The notes under the pieces were generated by a model. The model saw only the letters and a program-made list of their open reading frames with translations. It was not told the origin of the DNA and did no database searches. From the NCBI GenBank assembly GCA_027338645.1, contig DAHWSH010000011.1, positions 1 through 64,000 of the forward strand: 64,000 nt of DNA, in the 5' to 3' direction. Positions 26,731 to 37,044 of this stretch are shown here, piece after piece (the first letter of the stretch is position 1; each line of letters starts with the position of its first letter). This stretch comes from JAJZIH01 sp021785265 (GTDB taxonomy: Bacteria; Pseudomonadota; Gammaproteobacteria; JAKAQQ01). The position numbers and the translations under genes are program-made.

Positions 26731-27483
26731 ATGGCCACGCGACCGAGCGGCCGCAAATCTGATGAGTTGAGACCCATCCACCTGGTACGCGGATTCACCC
26801 GTCATGCGGAAGGATCAGTGCTGGTGTCGTTCGGAGAGACACGCGTGCTCTGTACGGCCAGCGTCGAAGAACGGGTGCCTGCCTTTCTGCGCGGCAAAAA
26901 CCGTGGTTGGGTGACTGCCGAATATGCCATGCTGCCGCGCTCCACGCACACCCGACACGAACGGGCCAGCCTGCGTTCTCGCCCGGACACGCGGGCATAC
27001 GAGATTCAACGCCTGATCGGCCGTGCCCTGCGTGCATCCGTCGACCTGGATGCCCTCGGGGAACGAACCGTGATTCTTGACTGTGATGTGATCCAAGCGG
27101 ATGGCGGTACCCGGGTGGCAGCGATCACTGGAGGGTACGTGGCCCTGGTGGACGCAGTTCAGCACCTGATGCGGGACCATCGCTTATCCCATTCTCCGAT
27201 CCACGGTGCAGTGGCGGCTGTATCGGTAGGACTATATCGGGGTGAAGCAGTCCTGGATCTCGACTACGCAGAGGATGCTGAAGCGGAAAGTGACCTGAAT
27301 GTCGTTATGAACGAACTCGGTGCACTGATCGAAATTCAAGGGACGGCCGAAGGCCACGCACTCCGCCGTGACGAGTTGGACCGCCTCGTGGATCTCGCAG
27401 AACAGGGAATCCAGACACTCATCCGAGTCCAGCGTGATTGCCTTTCCGAAACCCCGGACGCCCCTCGTCCTGGCCACTCATAA
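26731..27483 (+). CDS. rph: Ribonuclease PH
   Basis: A 250-residue phosphorolytic 3' exonuclease that trims tRNA 3' ends. RPSGRKSDELRPI at the N-terminus, GWVTAEYAMLPRSTHTR, and CDVIQADGGTR are diagnostic, and the C-terminal NELGALIEIQGTAEG is intact. The ATG at 26731 gives the family N-terminus; an upstream in-frame start at 26704 is less likely. It overlaps rdgB by 50 bp, the common rph-rdgB pairing. Confidence 0.96.
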   Translation: MATRPSGRKSDELRPIHLVRGFTRHAEGSVLVSFGETRVLCTASVEERVPAFLRGKNRGWVTAEYAMLPRSTHTRHERASLRSRPDTRAYEIQRLIGRALRASVDLDALGERTVILDCDVIQADGGTRVAAITGGYVALVDAVQHLMRDHRLSHSPIHGAVAAVSVGLYRGEAVLDLDYAEDAEAESDLNVVMNELGALIEIQGTAEGHALRRDELDRLVDLAEQGIQTLIRVQRDCLSETPDAPRPGHS

Positions 27484-28075
27484 CGCGGGCAAGCTCCGCG
27501 AACTCACTCCCTGGGTTCTGTCCCAGGGTCTTGAGCCACACACCCTGGACGAGTTTGGGATTCCCAGCCCGGAAGAAACCGGATCGACCCTTGAAGCAAA
27601 CGCCCTGATCAAAGCCGAGCAGGCACGAAAACAATGTGCTCTTGCAGTACTCGCCGACGATTCAGGGCTTGAGGTAGATGCCCTAGAAGGAGGGCCTGGG
27701 GTTATGACAGCCGATTATGCGGGTCCCGCTGCTGGTGCTGAGGATAACATCCGGAAACTTCTCTCCGCCCTCGACGGGCTGCCTCCCAATCGGCGGTTGG
27801 CCCGGTTCCGCTGTGTGCTCGTCCTCTGGCCAGCCGAGCGGGAGTCGCCTTTCATCGCGGAAGGGGTCTGTTCCGGACGGATCCTTGCCGCACCAAGAGG
27901 ACAGAGGGGGTTCGGTTATGATCCGGTGTTCGAAATTCTGGAGCTTGGGAGAAGCATGGCGGAAATCGAGTACGATCTTAAGGAAAAATACAGCCATCGA
28001 GGGCTGGCTCTCGCTGCTCTACATAACCTACTCGCCACTGCAGACTGGCCCCCAGGAGACGGAGCGGGGTGCTAG
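27434..28075 (+). CDS. rdgB: dITP/XTP pyrophosphatase (Ham1/RdgB)
   Basis: A 213-residue house-cleaning enzyme that hydrolyses non-canonical purine nucleotides. VLATHNAGKLREL, ADDSGLEVDALEGGPGV, GQRGFGYDPVF and YSHRG are the family motifs in order. The GTG at 27434 gives the right length; the frame is open to 27368 inside rph. The stop TAG is shared in a CTAG with the convergent pepN. Confidence 0.94.
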   Translation: MIAFPKPRTPLVLATHNAGKLRELTPWVLSQGLEPHTLDEFGIPSPEETGSTLEANALIKAEQARKQCALAVLADDSGLEVDALEGGPGVMTADYAGPAAGAEDNIRKLLSALDGLPPNRRLARFRCVLVLWPAERESPFIAEGVCSGRILAAPRGQRGFGYDPVFEILELGRSMAEIEYDLKEKYSHRGLALAALHNLLATADWPPGDGAGC

Positions 28076-30693
28076 TCGAGACAGCGGCTCAAGATTTCCC
28101 GCACATCCCCCGACCGGTCAGTCTCCTCAGCAAGTACTTTCACCACAGCCCTCATACGGGCCCGCACTTCTGGTTGCTTCCAGACCGCGGGGGTAGAAAA
28201 AGCTCTGGCAAGCCGTGCCGCAACCTTGGGGTTGAGGGGATCAATCCGGCGGATTTCCCCAGCCAGAAAATCGTAGCCGGAACCCCTTGGATCATGAAAG
28301 GCGGAGAGGTTGCGTTGCACAAACGTGCCAATCAGGGCATAAACCCGGTTGGGATTACGCCGGTTGAAACCCGGGGCATTCACTCGTTCAGCAACACGAC
28401 GCTCCGCATCAGGCAGGTGGGAAGTGGCCTCAAGAAGGCTACACTTGTCCAAAACTAGCGGGTGGCTCTCGTACCGAAGACAAAAGTCGGAAAATAGGGT
28501 TTCACGGACTGGGCCGGGGCTATCGTTGACCGCCACCAGTGATCCAAATCGTTCCGTAAGATTATCGGCCCCCTCGTAGTGTTCACGGGCCAAAGAGAGA
28601 TAACGACTGGGATCGGACCGGACGAGATAGCTCAAGGCAAGCAAGCGCAGTCGGCGGCGGGCGGCAGCCCCCACCTCGTAGCGGTACGGACCCTCTGAGG
28701 TGAAGTCCACATAAATCTCTCGCCAGCGGCCAGCCAGCTCATGGGCCAGACGGTTCTGCAAAAAGTCACGGGCCACACGGACACCGTGAGGGTCGAAGGG
28801 TTCGATCCGTTCGCAAAGCCAGGTTTCATCCGGAAGGACACAGATCTCGGCCACAAGTCCCGGATCCAGGGAGGCATCGTGCAAAACCTCATCCCAGCTG
28901 CTCAGTAGAGCGTCCGGCGAGGGAAGCGGGGTCTCCTGTTGCTGGGCTTGTACCAGGGACCTCAACATGCGGGTTGCGAGTTCTTGCCCGGCGTCCCAGC
29001 GGTTGAATCCGTCCGGATCCGAGCGCGCCCGAAGGAGGAGATCTGCATCTGGCACGGCCCAATCCAGGACGACCGGCGCCGAAAATTCCCTAAAGGCAGA
29101 AATTACGGGCAACTCCAGGACCTCATCCAGCACAAACTCCTGTCGAGGTTCTACAAGATGAAGTACGGTTTCCCTGCAGGGCGAACATGTCCCGTTGCAT
29201 CGAAAACTGAGGGAAACACCGGCTGAAGATAAAAGTCCGATTTTAACGGGGATCCAGAGCGGATCGCCCGCGTGAGGCAGTCGGTCCGGGCGAGACTGGA
29301 TCAGAACAAGACGCAACCGTGCGGTCTCCTTCTCATAGCACCACTGGAGTTCTACCTTTGGGGTTCCGGCATGATCGAACCAGCGTTCGAGCGGATGCAA
29401 GGGCCGCTCGGCAGCCTCTTCCATCACGGAATAAAAATCTTCCAACGACACTGCACAACCATCGAAACGTTTGAAGTACAAAGCCAGACCCCGTTCAAAA
29501 GCAGATGAGCCTAGAACGGTGGCAATCAACCGGATGACTTCAGCTCCCTTCTCATAAACCGTAGGGGTATAGAAATTATCGATTTCCTCATATGACTCCG
29601 GCCGGATAGGGTGGGCCAGAGGCCCTGCATCCTCCGGAAATTGAGTCGCGCGCAGAGCCCGGACATCCTGGATGCGGCGAACGGTGGAAATGCCCTGGGT
29701 TTCCATGAAGCATTGCTCTCGATATACCGTAAGACCTTCCTTGAGCGAGAGCTGGAACCAATCACGCAGCGTAATGCGGTTCCCGGTCCAGTTATGAAAA
29801 TATTCGTGGGCCACGACAGCCAAAATATTTTCATGGTCCTGATCGGTTGCAATCTGCTCATCGGCCAAAACGTATTTTGCATTGAAAATATTGAGTGATT
29901 TGTTTTCCATCGCACCCATATTGAAGTCGTCAATCGCAACTAGGTGATACTGGGCGAGGTCGTACTCGCGATCGTACCGGGACTCGTCGAAACGCATGGC
30001 CCGGGAGAGGCACTCCAGGGCAAACCGCCCACGTCCAGCCTGGCCGACCGGCAAGTGCATGAAAAGCGCAACGACTTGGCCTGACCGAGTCGTAAAGGTC
30101 GTACGCTCCAGATCAAAGCGGCCCGCGACCAAGGCGAACAGGTAGGAGGGCTTTGGAAAAGGGTCGTCGTAGACGGCATAGTGACGTCCCTGCGGAAGCT
30201 GTCCTTCAGTAATCCGGTTGCCATTCGAGAGGAGGGTGGGGAACCGGTCTTGCTCCGCCTCGAGCCTGACACGGAAACGTGATTGGATATCCGGCCGGTC
30301 TAGGAAGTAGGTGATGTGCCGGAAACCCTCTGCCTCGCATTGGGTACACAGAGTGTCACCGGAAACATAGAGACCGGACAGCGAAGTGTTGCAGCCCGGT
30401 GAGAGACGGACCCGAAGTGTGAGTTCAAACGAATCGGGCACTTCGTGCAGGATGAGGTGCGAGGATGTGAGTTTAAAACCCGTGGAGGAAACCGGTTTGC
30501 CTTCGACCTCTATGGAGAGTAAATCAAGACCGACCCCATTAAGAGCTAAAGGAGTGCTGACCTGACGACCAGTCCGCTCGATCCGGAGCCGGCTCGTCAC
30601 AACGCTCCTGATCGGGTCCAGATCAAAGTTGAGGTCCACTTCAGGAATTCGGAAAGCAGCTGGCTCGTAGTCGATGAGTCTGGTTTTAGACAT
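28072..30693 (-). CDS. pepN: Aminopeptidase N (PepN)
   Basis: An 873-residue M1 zinc aminopeptidase. The zinc site is HEYFHNWTGNR followed by the Glu in LKEGLTVYREQ, and the exopeptidase motif appears as MGAMENKSLNIF. The PepN type is supported by length and by the C-terminal helical domain. The ATG has GGAG six bases upstream. It is monocistronic between rdgB (convergent) and hemW (divergent). Confidence 0.97.
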   Translation of the reverse strand: MSKTRLIDYEPAAFRIPEVDLNFDLDPIRSVVTSRLRIERTGRQVSTPLALNGVGLDLLSIEVEGKPVSSTGFKLTSSHLILHEVPDSFELTLRVRLSPGCNTSLSGLYVSGDTLCTQCEAEGFRHITYFLDRPDIQSRFRVRLEAEQDRFPTLLSNGNRITEGQLPQGRHYAVYDDPFPKPSYLFALVAGRFDLERTTFTTRSGQVVALFMHLPVGQAGRGRFALECLSRAMRFDESRYDREYDLAQYHLVAIDDFNMGAMENKSLNIFNAKYVLADEQIATDQDHENILAVVAHEYFHNWTGNRITLRDWFQLSLKEGLTVYREQCFMETQGISTVRRIQDVRALRATQFPEDAGPLAHPIRPESYEEIDNFYTPTVYEKGAEVIRLIATVLGSSAFERGLALYFKRFDGCAVSLEDFYSVMEEAAERPLHPLERWFDHAGTPKVELQWCYEKETARLRLVLIQSRPDRLPHAGDPLWIPVKIGLLSSAGVSLSFRCNGTCSPCRETVLHLVEPRQEFVLDEVLELPVISAFREFSAPVVLDWAVPDADLLLRARSDPDGFNRWDAGQELATRMLRSLVQAQQQETPLPSPDALLSSWDEVLHDASLDPGLVAEICVLPDETWLCERIEPFDPHGVRVARDFLQNRLAHELAGRWREIYVDFTSEGPYRYEVGAAARRRLRLLALSYLVRSDPSRYLSLAREHYEGADNLTERFGSLVAVNDSPGPVRETLFSDFCLRYESHPLVLDKCSLLEATSHLPDAERRVAERVNAPGFNRRNPNRVYALIGTFVQRNLSAFHDPRGSGYDFLAGEIRRIDPLNPKVAARLARAFSTPAVWKQPEVRARMRAVVKVLAEETDRSGDVREILSRCLD

Positions 30694-30782
30694 TTGATGC
30701 TCCTTAAAACCGACGCATTATAGGATCAGAAGCCTCCTATAATGGCCCGAGATGATGAGAGCGATCTCCCACCGAGAGCCCC

Positions 30783-32030
30783 ATGCAGAATCGTCCAAGC
30801 CCGATGAGCCCATTAAACCGGACTGCGCTGCTCAGCCCCTTTGCTCCTACATCAGCCCTAGGACTCTACCTGCATCTCCCTTGGTGCGTTCGCAAGTGCC
30901 CCTATTGCGACTTCAACTCGTATGCCCGGAGGGGAGATCTGCCGGAATCTCGCTATCTTGATGCATTGTGCCGAGACTTGGCTCAAAACGCGAAGGGACT
31001 CCAAGATCGCACCGTGACTTCCGTTTTTCTGGGTGGAGGTACGCCCAGCTTATTCAGTCCATCGGGCATCCGTCGCCTGCTTCAACAGATCTGTGACACG
31101 TTCCGAGTGACTCCCGGACTCGAGGTCACCTTGGAAGCCAATCCGGGGACAGCCGAAGCCAGTCGTTTCGCGGGCTATCGTGCCGCGGGAGTCACTCGGC
31201 TGTCCCTCGGCGTGCAAAGTTTTTCCGACGCCTCTCTGGCAGCGCTTGGACGCATTCACAACGGCGAAGCCGGACGATCCGCGTTCAAAATGGCCCGATC
31301 AGCCGGTTTTGACTCGATTAACCTCGACCTCATGTACGGTCTCCCCGGCCAGACCCCCAACATGGCCAGTGACGATCTCACACAAGCCTTCAACCTTGAA
31401 CCCGACCACCTTTCCTACTACGAACTCACGATCGAGAGCGGAACTGCTTTTGCCCGGAACCCCCCCCAGCGTCCGGGAGACGAGGCGATGGAGGAGATCG
31501 AAAGCAAGGCCCATGAACAATTAGCTCTGAATGGTTACCACCGCTACGAGGTGTCCGCCTACACCCACCACCCGCAGTTCATTTGCCGCCATAACTTCCT
31601 GTACTGGCAATATGGCGATTATTTGGGACTCGGGGCGGGTGCCCACAGTAAGCTCTCTCGGAACGGACGGATCTACCGGAGTGCCCGGGTCCACCATCCC
31701 ATACACTACATGGAGCGCTTGGAGCAGGGTGCATCCCTAGAAGAACAGGAATGGTGGCCTACTCCAGCTGAAGTGCGTTTCGAATTCTTTCTGAACGCCT
31801 TGCGCCTGACCGATGGCTTTCCTATAGCGCTTTTTACCCAGCAGACCGGTGAACCTTTGGCGACTGTGTGGGACTTACTGAAATCTCTTGAGGAACGTGG
31901 ATTTCTGATAGCGGATCCCCGTGGGATCCGTCCTACCCCCCGTGGCTATACCCTTCTCAATGAAGTGATCGCTTCTTTTCTCCCCGAGACTTGTGATATC
32001 GGTTCCGGACGGCTCGGACCTGTTGCCTGA
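30783..32030 (+). CDS. hemW: HemW, radical SAM haem chaperone
   Basis: A 415-residue radical SAM protein. The cluster motif is CVRKCPYCDF (CxxxCxxC), SAM binding includes GGGTPS, and CRHNFLYW separates HemW from coproporphyrinogen dehydrogenase HemN. HemW is thought to deliver haem to respiratory proteins. An ATG seven codons on (30804) is an alternative start. In many relatives it follows rdgB directly; here pepN is inserted between them. Confidence 0.95.
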   Translation: MQNRPSPMSPLNRTALLSPFAPTSALGLYLHLPWCVRKCPYCDFNSYARRGDLPESRYLDALCRDLAQNAKGLQDRTVTSVFLGGGTPSLFSPSGIRRLLQQICDTFRVTPGLEVTLEANPGTAEASRFAGYRAAGVTRLSLGVQSFSDASLAALGRIHNGEAGRSAFKMARSAGFDSINLDLMYGLPGQTPNMASDDLTQAFNLEPDHLSYYELTIESGTAFARNPPQRPGDEAMEEIESKAHEQLALNGYHRYEVSAYTHHPQFICRHNFLYWQYGDYLGLGAGAHSKLSRNGRIYRSARVHHPIHYMERLEQGASLEEQEWWPTPAEVRFEFFLNALRLTDGFPIALFTQQTGEPLATVWDLLKSLEERGFLIADPRGIRPTPRGYTLLNEVIASFLPETCDIGSGRLGPVA

Positions 32031-32147
32031 CTTTAGTCCTGGCACTACGGGAGGCTGAGGGCAGATCGCAGTCCACCCCCTGAATTGCAACACCCTCTCC
32101 GCTGGTTTAAAATAGGGCATGAAACCAGTCGTGACCGAGACCAACCC

Positions 32148-32360
32148 ATGAAAGCGGGCATCCATCCGAAGTACACTGAAGTCACCGTGACCTGCAGTTG
32201 CGGTAACCAGTTCCAAACCCGCTCGACCCTGGAGCATGACCTACACGTTGAAGTTTGCGCCCAATGTCACCCTTTTTACTCCGGCAAACAAAAACTCGTC
32301 GATACAGCCGGACGGGTTGACAAGTTCAAGCGCAAATATGCGGCTCACTCGGCAAGCTGA
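32148..32360 (+). CDS. rpmE: 50S ribosomal protein L31
   Basis: A 70-residue protein, MKAGIHPKYTEVTVTCSCG with CAQCHPFYSGKQKLVDTAGRVDKF. The cysteines CSC and CAQC show the zinc-binding (C+) form of L31. The ATG at 32148 gives the canonical start. It sits alone between hemW and gltA. Confidence 0.97.
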   Translation: MKAGIHPKYTEVTVTCSCGNQFQTRSTLEHDLHVEVCAQCHPFYSGKQKLVDTAGRVDKFKRKYAAHSAS

Positions 32361-32443
32361 ACCGCACTGACTCCGACGATGCCACTCCCAGGGCAGGAAG
32401 CGGTTTCGGCCGTTATTCTCCTCTCGTATGGAGTTGAAGTACC

Positions 32444-33742
32444 ATGCCGAATCCCAAGTCCAAAGCCCAAGAGACCTGCACGCTGACCCTTCCGGTACGC
32501 CAAGGGACGGTCGGTCCCGCTGTACTCGATATCAGCAAACTGTATAGCGAGCACGGGTACTTCACCTACGACCCGGGATATGCGGTCACCGCGAGTTGCG
32601 AGAGCGCCATCACCTATATCGACGGTGAGAAAGGTATCTTACTCTACCGTGGATATCCCATTGAACAGCTGGCGGAAAAAAGCACGTTTCTCGAGGTGGC
32701 TTATTTGATCCTGAACGGGGAACTCCCGACTCAGAGCGAACTGGATCGTTTTTCAGATGCGATCTGGCACCACACCCTCATTAATGAGTCGCTGTTGCGT
32801 TTCTTCAATGGCTTCCACCACGACGCACATCCCATGGCCATGCTGACCGGGGTCGTGGGTTCCCTCTCTGCTTTCTACCCCGACACCCAAGACTTCCGTG
32901 ATCCTACTCGCCAAACACTCTTTTCCCAGCGGATTATTGCCAAACTGCCGACCATCGCCGCCGCAGCCTATAAGCATTCTGTCGGACACCCCTTTGTGTA
33001 CCCCCGGAATGAACTGGGTTATGCCAATAACCTGCTTCATATGTTGTTTGCGCTCCCAACCGAAGAGTACACAGTCAATCCAGTGGCCGCCCAAGCCCTG
33101 GACTTACTCTTCATCCTACATGCGGACCATGAACAGAATGCCAGCACCTCAACAGTCCGTTTAGCCGGCAGCTCGGGAACTAATCCCTACGCCGCCATTA
33201 CGGCTGGGATCGGCTGTCTTTGGGGCCCAGCGCATGGTGGAGCCAATGAGGCTGTAATCAACATGCTGACCGAGATTCAGGATGTCAAAAACATTCCGCG
33301 ATACGTGGCCCGCGCGAAGGATAAGGATGATCCCTTCCGTCTCATGGGCTTTGGACACCGGGTTTACAAGAATTACGATCCTCGCGCCAAAATCATCCGG
33401 AGCATGACCTACAAGGTTCTTGAAAATCTCGGTCACCGTCCGGATCCTCTACTCGATCTTGCCATGAAGTTGGAGGAAATCGCACTCCGGGACGACTACT
33501 TTATTGAGCGAAAGTTGTACCCGAACGTCGACTTCTACTCGGGGATCATCTACCGCGCTCTCGGGATTCCCACCAGCATGTTTACCGTGATGTTTGCGAT
33601 TGCCCGTTCCGTCGGCTGGGTAGCCCACTGGTGTGAGATGGTCAACGACCCCGAACAACGATTGGGCCGTCCCCGCCAACTCTACATCGGACCCGGACGT
33701 CGCGACTATGTGGAGCGGTCTCAACGCTCGGGAAAATCCTGA
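32444..33742 (+). CDS. gltA: Citrate synthase (type II)
   Basis: A 432-residue TCA-cycle enzyme joining acetyl-CoA and oxaloacetate. GILLYRGYPIEQL near the N-terminus, LHADHEQNASTSTVR and WGPAHGGANEA around the first active His, and MGFGHRVYKNYDPRA with the second are present. Length and segments match the hexameric Gram-negative type. The 3' end overlaps the convergent unknown gene by 22 bp. Confidence 0.97.
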   Translation: MPNPKSKAQETCTLTLPVRQGTVGPAVLDISKLYSEHGYFTYDPGYAVTASCESAITYIDGEKGILLYRGYPIEQLAEKSTFLEVAYLILNGELPTQSELDRFSDAIWHHTLINESLLRFFNGFHHDAHPMAMLTGVVGSLSAFYPDTQDFRDPTRQTLFSQRIIAKLPTIAAAAYKHSVGHPFVYPRNELGYANNLLHMLFALPTEEYTVNPVAAQALDLLFILHADHEQNASTSTVRLAGSSGTNPYAAITAGIGCLWGPAHGGANEAVINMLTEIQDVKNIPRYVARAKDKDDPFRLMGFGHRVYKNYDPRAKIIRSMTYKVLENLGHRPDPLLDLAMKLEEIALRDDYFIERKLYPNVDFYSGIIYRALGIPTSMFTVMFAIARSVGWVAHWCEMVNDPEQRLGRPRQLYIGPGRRDYVERSQRSGKS

Positions 33743-34380
33743 GGGCCAGAAAAGGTTTCCTCTGGGGCTGAACGTCCTATCAGTTGACCAAGCTCACGGC
33801 GACCGATCCTCCGCATAGGTCGACCATCGACCGGCGAGAGGGGGGCCTGTCGGATATCATCGGCTTCAAAAACAGTGAGGTGAATCGGCGGGTTTTCCTG
33901 CTCCAAGCGGTAAACTGGAAAGACCTCCTCTCCCCCCTTGAAGCGCAGTCGCCTTTCTGCCAACCGGTAATCAAGCCCAACTTCGAGCAGACGGAATGCA
34001 ACCGCTTCGGGTGAATCAGCGAAAACATGGAGATCCACCTCCATTGCACTCGGACCGACCGAACTCAGGGCTCCTCCCGCAAGGCGGATCTCCAGTGGTT
34101 GAAGGAGGCTCATAACCCGCCAAGCGGTTTCCCTCATCTGGTGAACACGAGCCTCCAACTCGCCCGGGGCATAGAGCCGTTGCCTAACGGACAGTACGGA
34201 TTCAATTTCCTGGTTACTCGGCAGGTGCTGTCCGTGACCTTTTTCACCCAATCGGAGTGCCGCCTTCCGCTTGGCACTTCCATAATCCGTGATACCCTCC
34301 TCCATAAGGATTCGCGCCGCCTCCTCAGCGATACGTACGCGTCTAGCAGAGGCGGCACGAAACGACAACTTGCGCGGCAT
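33721..34380 (-). CDS. Conserved protein of unknown function, weakly nucleotidyltransferase-like
   Basis: About 219 residues. The N-terminal third (RIAEEAARILMEEGITDYGSAKRKAALRLG, broken here only by description) is a helical segment I associate with a conserved proteobacterial hypothetical family. The C-terminal part, with LAGGALSSVGPSAMEVDLHV and PVYRL then IHLTVF, has the strand pattern of a minimal nucleotidyltransferase fold, without a clear catalytic DxD. No function can be assigned. The ATG at 34380 is 8 bp after the mrcA stop; the frame is open to 34431 inside mrcA. It probably shares the mrcA transcript. Confidence 0.75.
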   Translation of the reverse strand: MPRKLSFRAASARRVRIAEEAARILMEEGITDYGSAKRKAALRLGEKGHGQHLPSNQEIESVLSVRQRLYAPGELEARVHQMRETAWRVMSLLQPLEIRLAGGALSSVGPSAMEVDLHVFADSPEAVAFRLLEVGLDYRLAERRLRFKGGEEVFPVYRLEQENPPIHLTVFEADDIRQAPLSPVDGRPMRRIGRRELGQLIGRSAPEETFSGPQDFPER

Positions 34381-34387
34381 CGCACGA

Positions 34388-36964
34388 TCAGAAGATATGT
34401 CGCTTACGTTTGCGGTGCTGGCTACTGACACAGTGTCCAGGTAACTTGTTCACTGCAAAAACTTCAAACATGGTATCTGGATCAGACGGACCACAAAGCA
34501 GTCCTGTTCGGGCATCGATGCGTGCGGTCACAATGCCTGGTGGAGGTACATAGGGACGATCTGGATAACGTTTTAGCGCAGGACCCATAAAGTCGATCCA
34601 CATGGGGAGAGCGGCTCTGGCTCCCACCTCTCCATAACCCAAGCTTTTGTTGTCATCTCGCCCTACATAGGTCATCGTGACAAGATGGGGGTCGAACCCG
34701 CCGAACCAGGCATCAATGTAGTTATTGGTCGTCCCGGTTTTCCCAGCCAGATCCACCCGATGCAGGACTTGTGCAGCTACACCGGTGCCGAACTGGATCA
34801 CCGATTGCATCAGGCTGGTCGTGAGAAAAGCATTCTGTGCCGTAATGACCCGGATGGCCCGTCGCTTTGGCTGGTTATGAGGAGGCAGAAGCACAGGACC
34901 CAACTCGGGAGGATCTGTCGTGATCCTACCCTGGGCTTTTTGTACTGCAGTTTGTTCTGCGGTTGACTGGAGACTCGCCAACGGAAAAGTCGAAGCCGAT
35001 CCCAACGTTGCTGTAACCGTCCGGGCTAAACCACAACGCTGACAGGCCCGGTATGGGTCCGCCTTGAGAATCAGCTGGCCCGTGCTGTCGCGGACACTCC
35101 GAATCAGGTAAGGCTTTGCGTAATAGCCTCCGCTCGCAAAGACCGCATAGCCCCGGACCATCTGGAGTGGCGTCACGTCCGCACTCCCGAGAATCAGGGT
35201 CAGATCATGGGGCAGAAGCCGGGGATGGAAACCAAAACGTCTGAGATAGTGAAGGCCGTAGGGAATGCCAATATCAGCAAGCACTCGAACTGAAACGAGA
35301 TTACGGGAATGGGCCAAAGCGACACGCAGGCGGGTCGGTCCAAAAAAGCGATCCGAATAGTTTCCAGGCCTCCAGACATTGCCCAAGGCGGGGTTCCCGA
35401 CCACGATTGGCGCATCATTGATAATGGTGGCAGGCGTCATTCCCTTGTGCAGTGCCGCTGAGTAAAGGAACGGCTTGAAGGATGATCCCGGCTGACGTCG
35501 GGCTTCCGTCACTCGGTCGAAATTCGAGAGCGCGAAAGAGAATCCGCCAACCAAAGCGCGGATGGCATCCGTATGCGGGTCCAAGACCACGATCGCTCCC
35601 TCGGCCCATGGCAGTTGGGCCAATACCCATTGTCCGTTACCTCGGCGCATCACATAAATTTCATCCCCGTCCCTGAGCACATTCGAGGCTTTTTCTGGCA
35701 ACGGGGCAAACTGTGAGACCCCGTGGAAAGGCCGTGCCCAGGAAAGCGCTGGCCAGGCCAGATGGATGTCCTGACCATCCAGACGCCGGACGAGCGCTGT
35801 CCGGTGTTCCACCTGGGTCACCACAGCTCGATGCAGGCCGTTGACTTGGGTAACGGTGGCGAGCGTCCGCCGCACCTGGGCTCGCCAACGCGAGAAATTC
35901 CGGATCCGGCCCACCGGACCCCGGTACCCATAACGCCGGCAATAGGCCTCGAGGGCCCGACGCAGCGCCTGCTCGGCCAATACCTGCAAATGGCTGCTGA
36001 TCGTCGTCGTCACGCGAAATCCGGCGGTGTAGGCGGATCGGCCGAAATGCGCCACCATGTACTGCCTCACTAGTTCCGCTACATACCCAGCGGACAGGGA
36101 TGCTGGGGGGCGATGGAGATGTGTTCGGATCGGAGCCTGCATTGCTTGCTGGTAAAGAAACCGGTTGATGTATCCCAAGGCCAGCATTCGCTTCAGCACA
36201 TAGGCTCGACGGGCATCTGCCCGGGTCGTGCTCGCAATTGGGTTGTCAATAGACGGCGCCTCTGGTAGTCCCGCTAGCAGGGCCATCTCGGCGAGGGTCA
36301 ACTGCTGCACTGGAACCCCAAAATACACATGGGCTGCTGCTGCCACCCCATATGCTCGATTCCCGAAATAGATCTTGTTGAGATAGAGCGAGAGAATGCG
36401 CTCCTTGCTGAGTTCGCGTGCGATCCGCAGGGACAGGAAAACTTCTCGGATCTTGCGCAGATAGGTCTTCTGGTGGCCCAAGAAGAAATTGCGCGCGACT
36501 TGCATCGTGATGGTCCCCCCCCCCTGGGTTTTGCGCCCGGTCAGAAGGAGATGGATACTGGCCCGGACCAGTCCCTTGATGCTGATTCCAGGATGCGAGA
36601 AGTAGTGCCCATCTTCTGCCGCCAAAAAGGCATCGATCAATAACGGCGGGGTATCCCTGAAGGCCAGAGGTTTCCTCCGCTCATCTCCGTATTCCCCGAT
36701 CAAGACCCCATCCCGGGTATAGATCTTGAGGGGGGTTTGGAGCTGGATGGTCTTTAGCAACTGGACCGAGGGGAGACTGGGGGCCACATAAAGGTAGACT
36801 CCCCCGACCACAAGAACCCCGAAAGCGGCTGCCAAAACAAAGGCCACCCAGCCCCAAAAGGCAAGACGGAGCAGCCGTTCCCAGCGGCGGGGGGCCACCC
36901 CCCCCCCCTCGGGAGACGGGCGCTTACGGACCGAGGATCTGAGCTGGCCTGTTGACAGAGTCAT
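34388..36964 (-). CDS. mrcA: Penicillin-binding protein 1A
   Basis: An 858-residue bifunctional peptidoglycan synthase anchored by one span (about 33-60, FWGWVAFVLAAAFGVLVVGG). The glycosyltransferase has EDGHYFSHPG (E117) and GGGTITMQVARN. The transpeptidase has the nucleophile in SSFKPF (S494), SRN, and KTGTT near residue 750. It acts in the periplasm in cell elongation. The periplasmic domains are rich in Arg/His and poor in acidic residues. It diverges from pilM, the usual proteobacterial arrangement. Confidence 0.97.
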   Translation of the reverse strand: MTLSTGQLRSSVRKRPSPEGGGVAPRRWERLLRLAFWGWVAFVLAAAFGVLVVGGVYLYVAPSLPSVQLLKTIQLQTPLKIYTRDGVLIGEYGDERRKPLAFRDTPPLLIDAFLAAEDGHYFSHPGISIKGLVRASIHLLLTGRKTQGGGTITMQVARNFFLGHQKTYLRKIREVFLSLRIARELSKERILSLYLNKIYFGNRAYGVAAAAHVYFGVPVQQLTLAEMALLAGLPEAPSIDNPIASTTRADARRAYVLKRMLALGYINRFLYQQAMQAPIRTHLHRPPASLSAGYVAELVRQYMVAHFGRSAYTAGFRVTTTISSHLQVLAEQALRRALEAYCRRYGYRGPVGRIRNFSRWRAQVRRTLATVTQVNGLHRAVVTQVEHRTALVRRLDGQDIHLAWPALSWARPFHGVSQFAPLPEKASNVLRDGDEIYVMRRGNGQWVLAQLPWAEGAIVVLDPHTDAIRALVGGFSFALSNFDRVTEARRQPGSSFKPFLYSAALHKGMTPATIINDAPIVVGNPALGNVWRPGNYSDRFFGPTRLRVALAHSRNLVSVRVLADIGIPYGLHYLRRFGFHPRLLPHDLTLILGSADVTPLQMVRGYAVFASGGYYAKPYLIRSVRDSTGQLILKADPYRACQRCGLARTVTATLGSASTFPLASLQSTAEQTAVQKAQGRITTDPPELGPVLLPPHNQPKRRAIRVITAQNAFLTTSLMQSVIQFGTGVAAQVLHRVDLAGKTGTTNNYIDAWFGGFDPHLVTMTYVGRDDNKSLGYGEVGARAALPMWIDFMGPALKRYPDRPYVPPPGIVTARIDARTGLLCGPSDPDTMFEVFAVNKLPGHCVSSQHRKRKRHIF

Positions 36965-37044
36965 GGGATGCGCTATAGTGGCACTTAAACTTCAGGTTGA
37001 AGAGTATATTACCTTCACAAAGCCGGATTACTAAAGGGAAAAAC

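Noticed and set aside
36979..36993. TGGCAC upstream of pilM as a sigma54 promoter
   Set aside because: The required GC at the -12 position is absent at the right distance.
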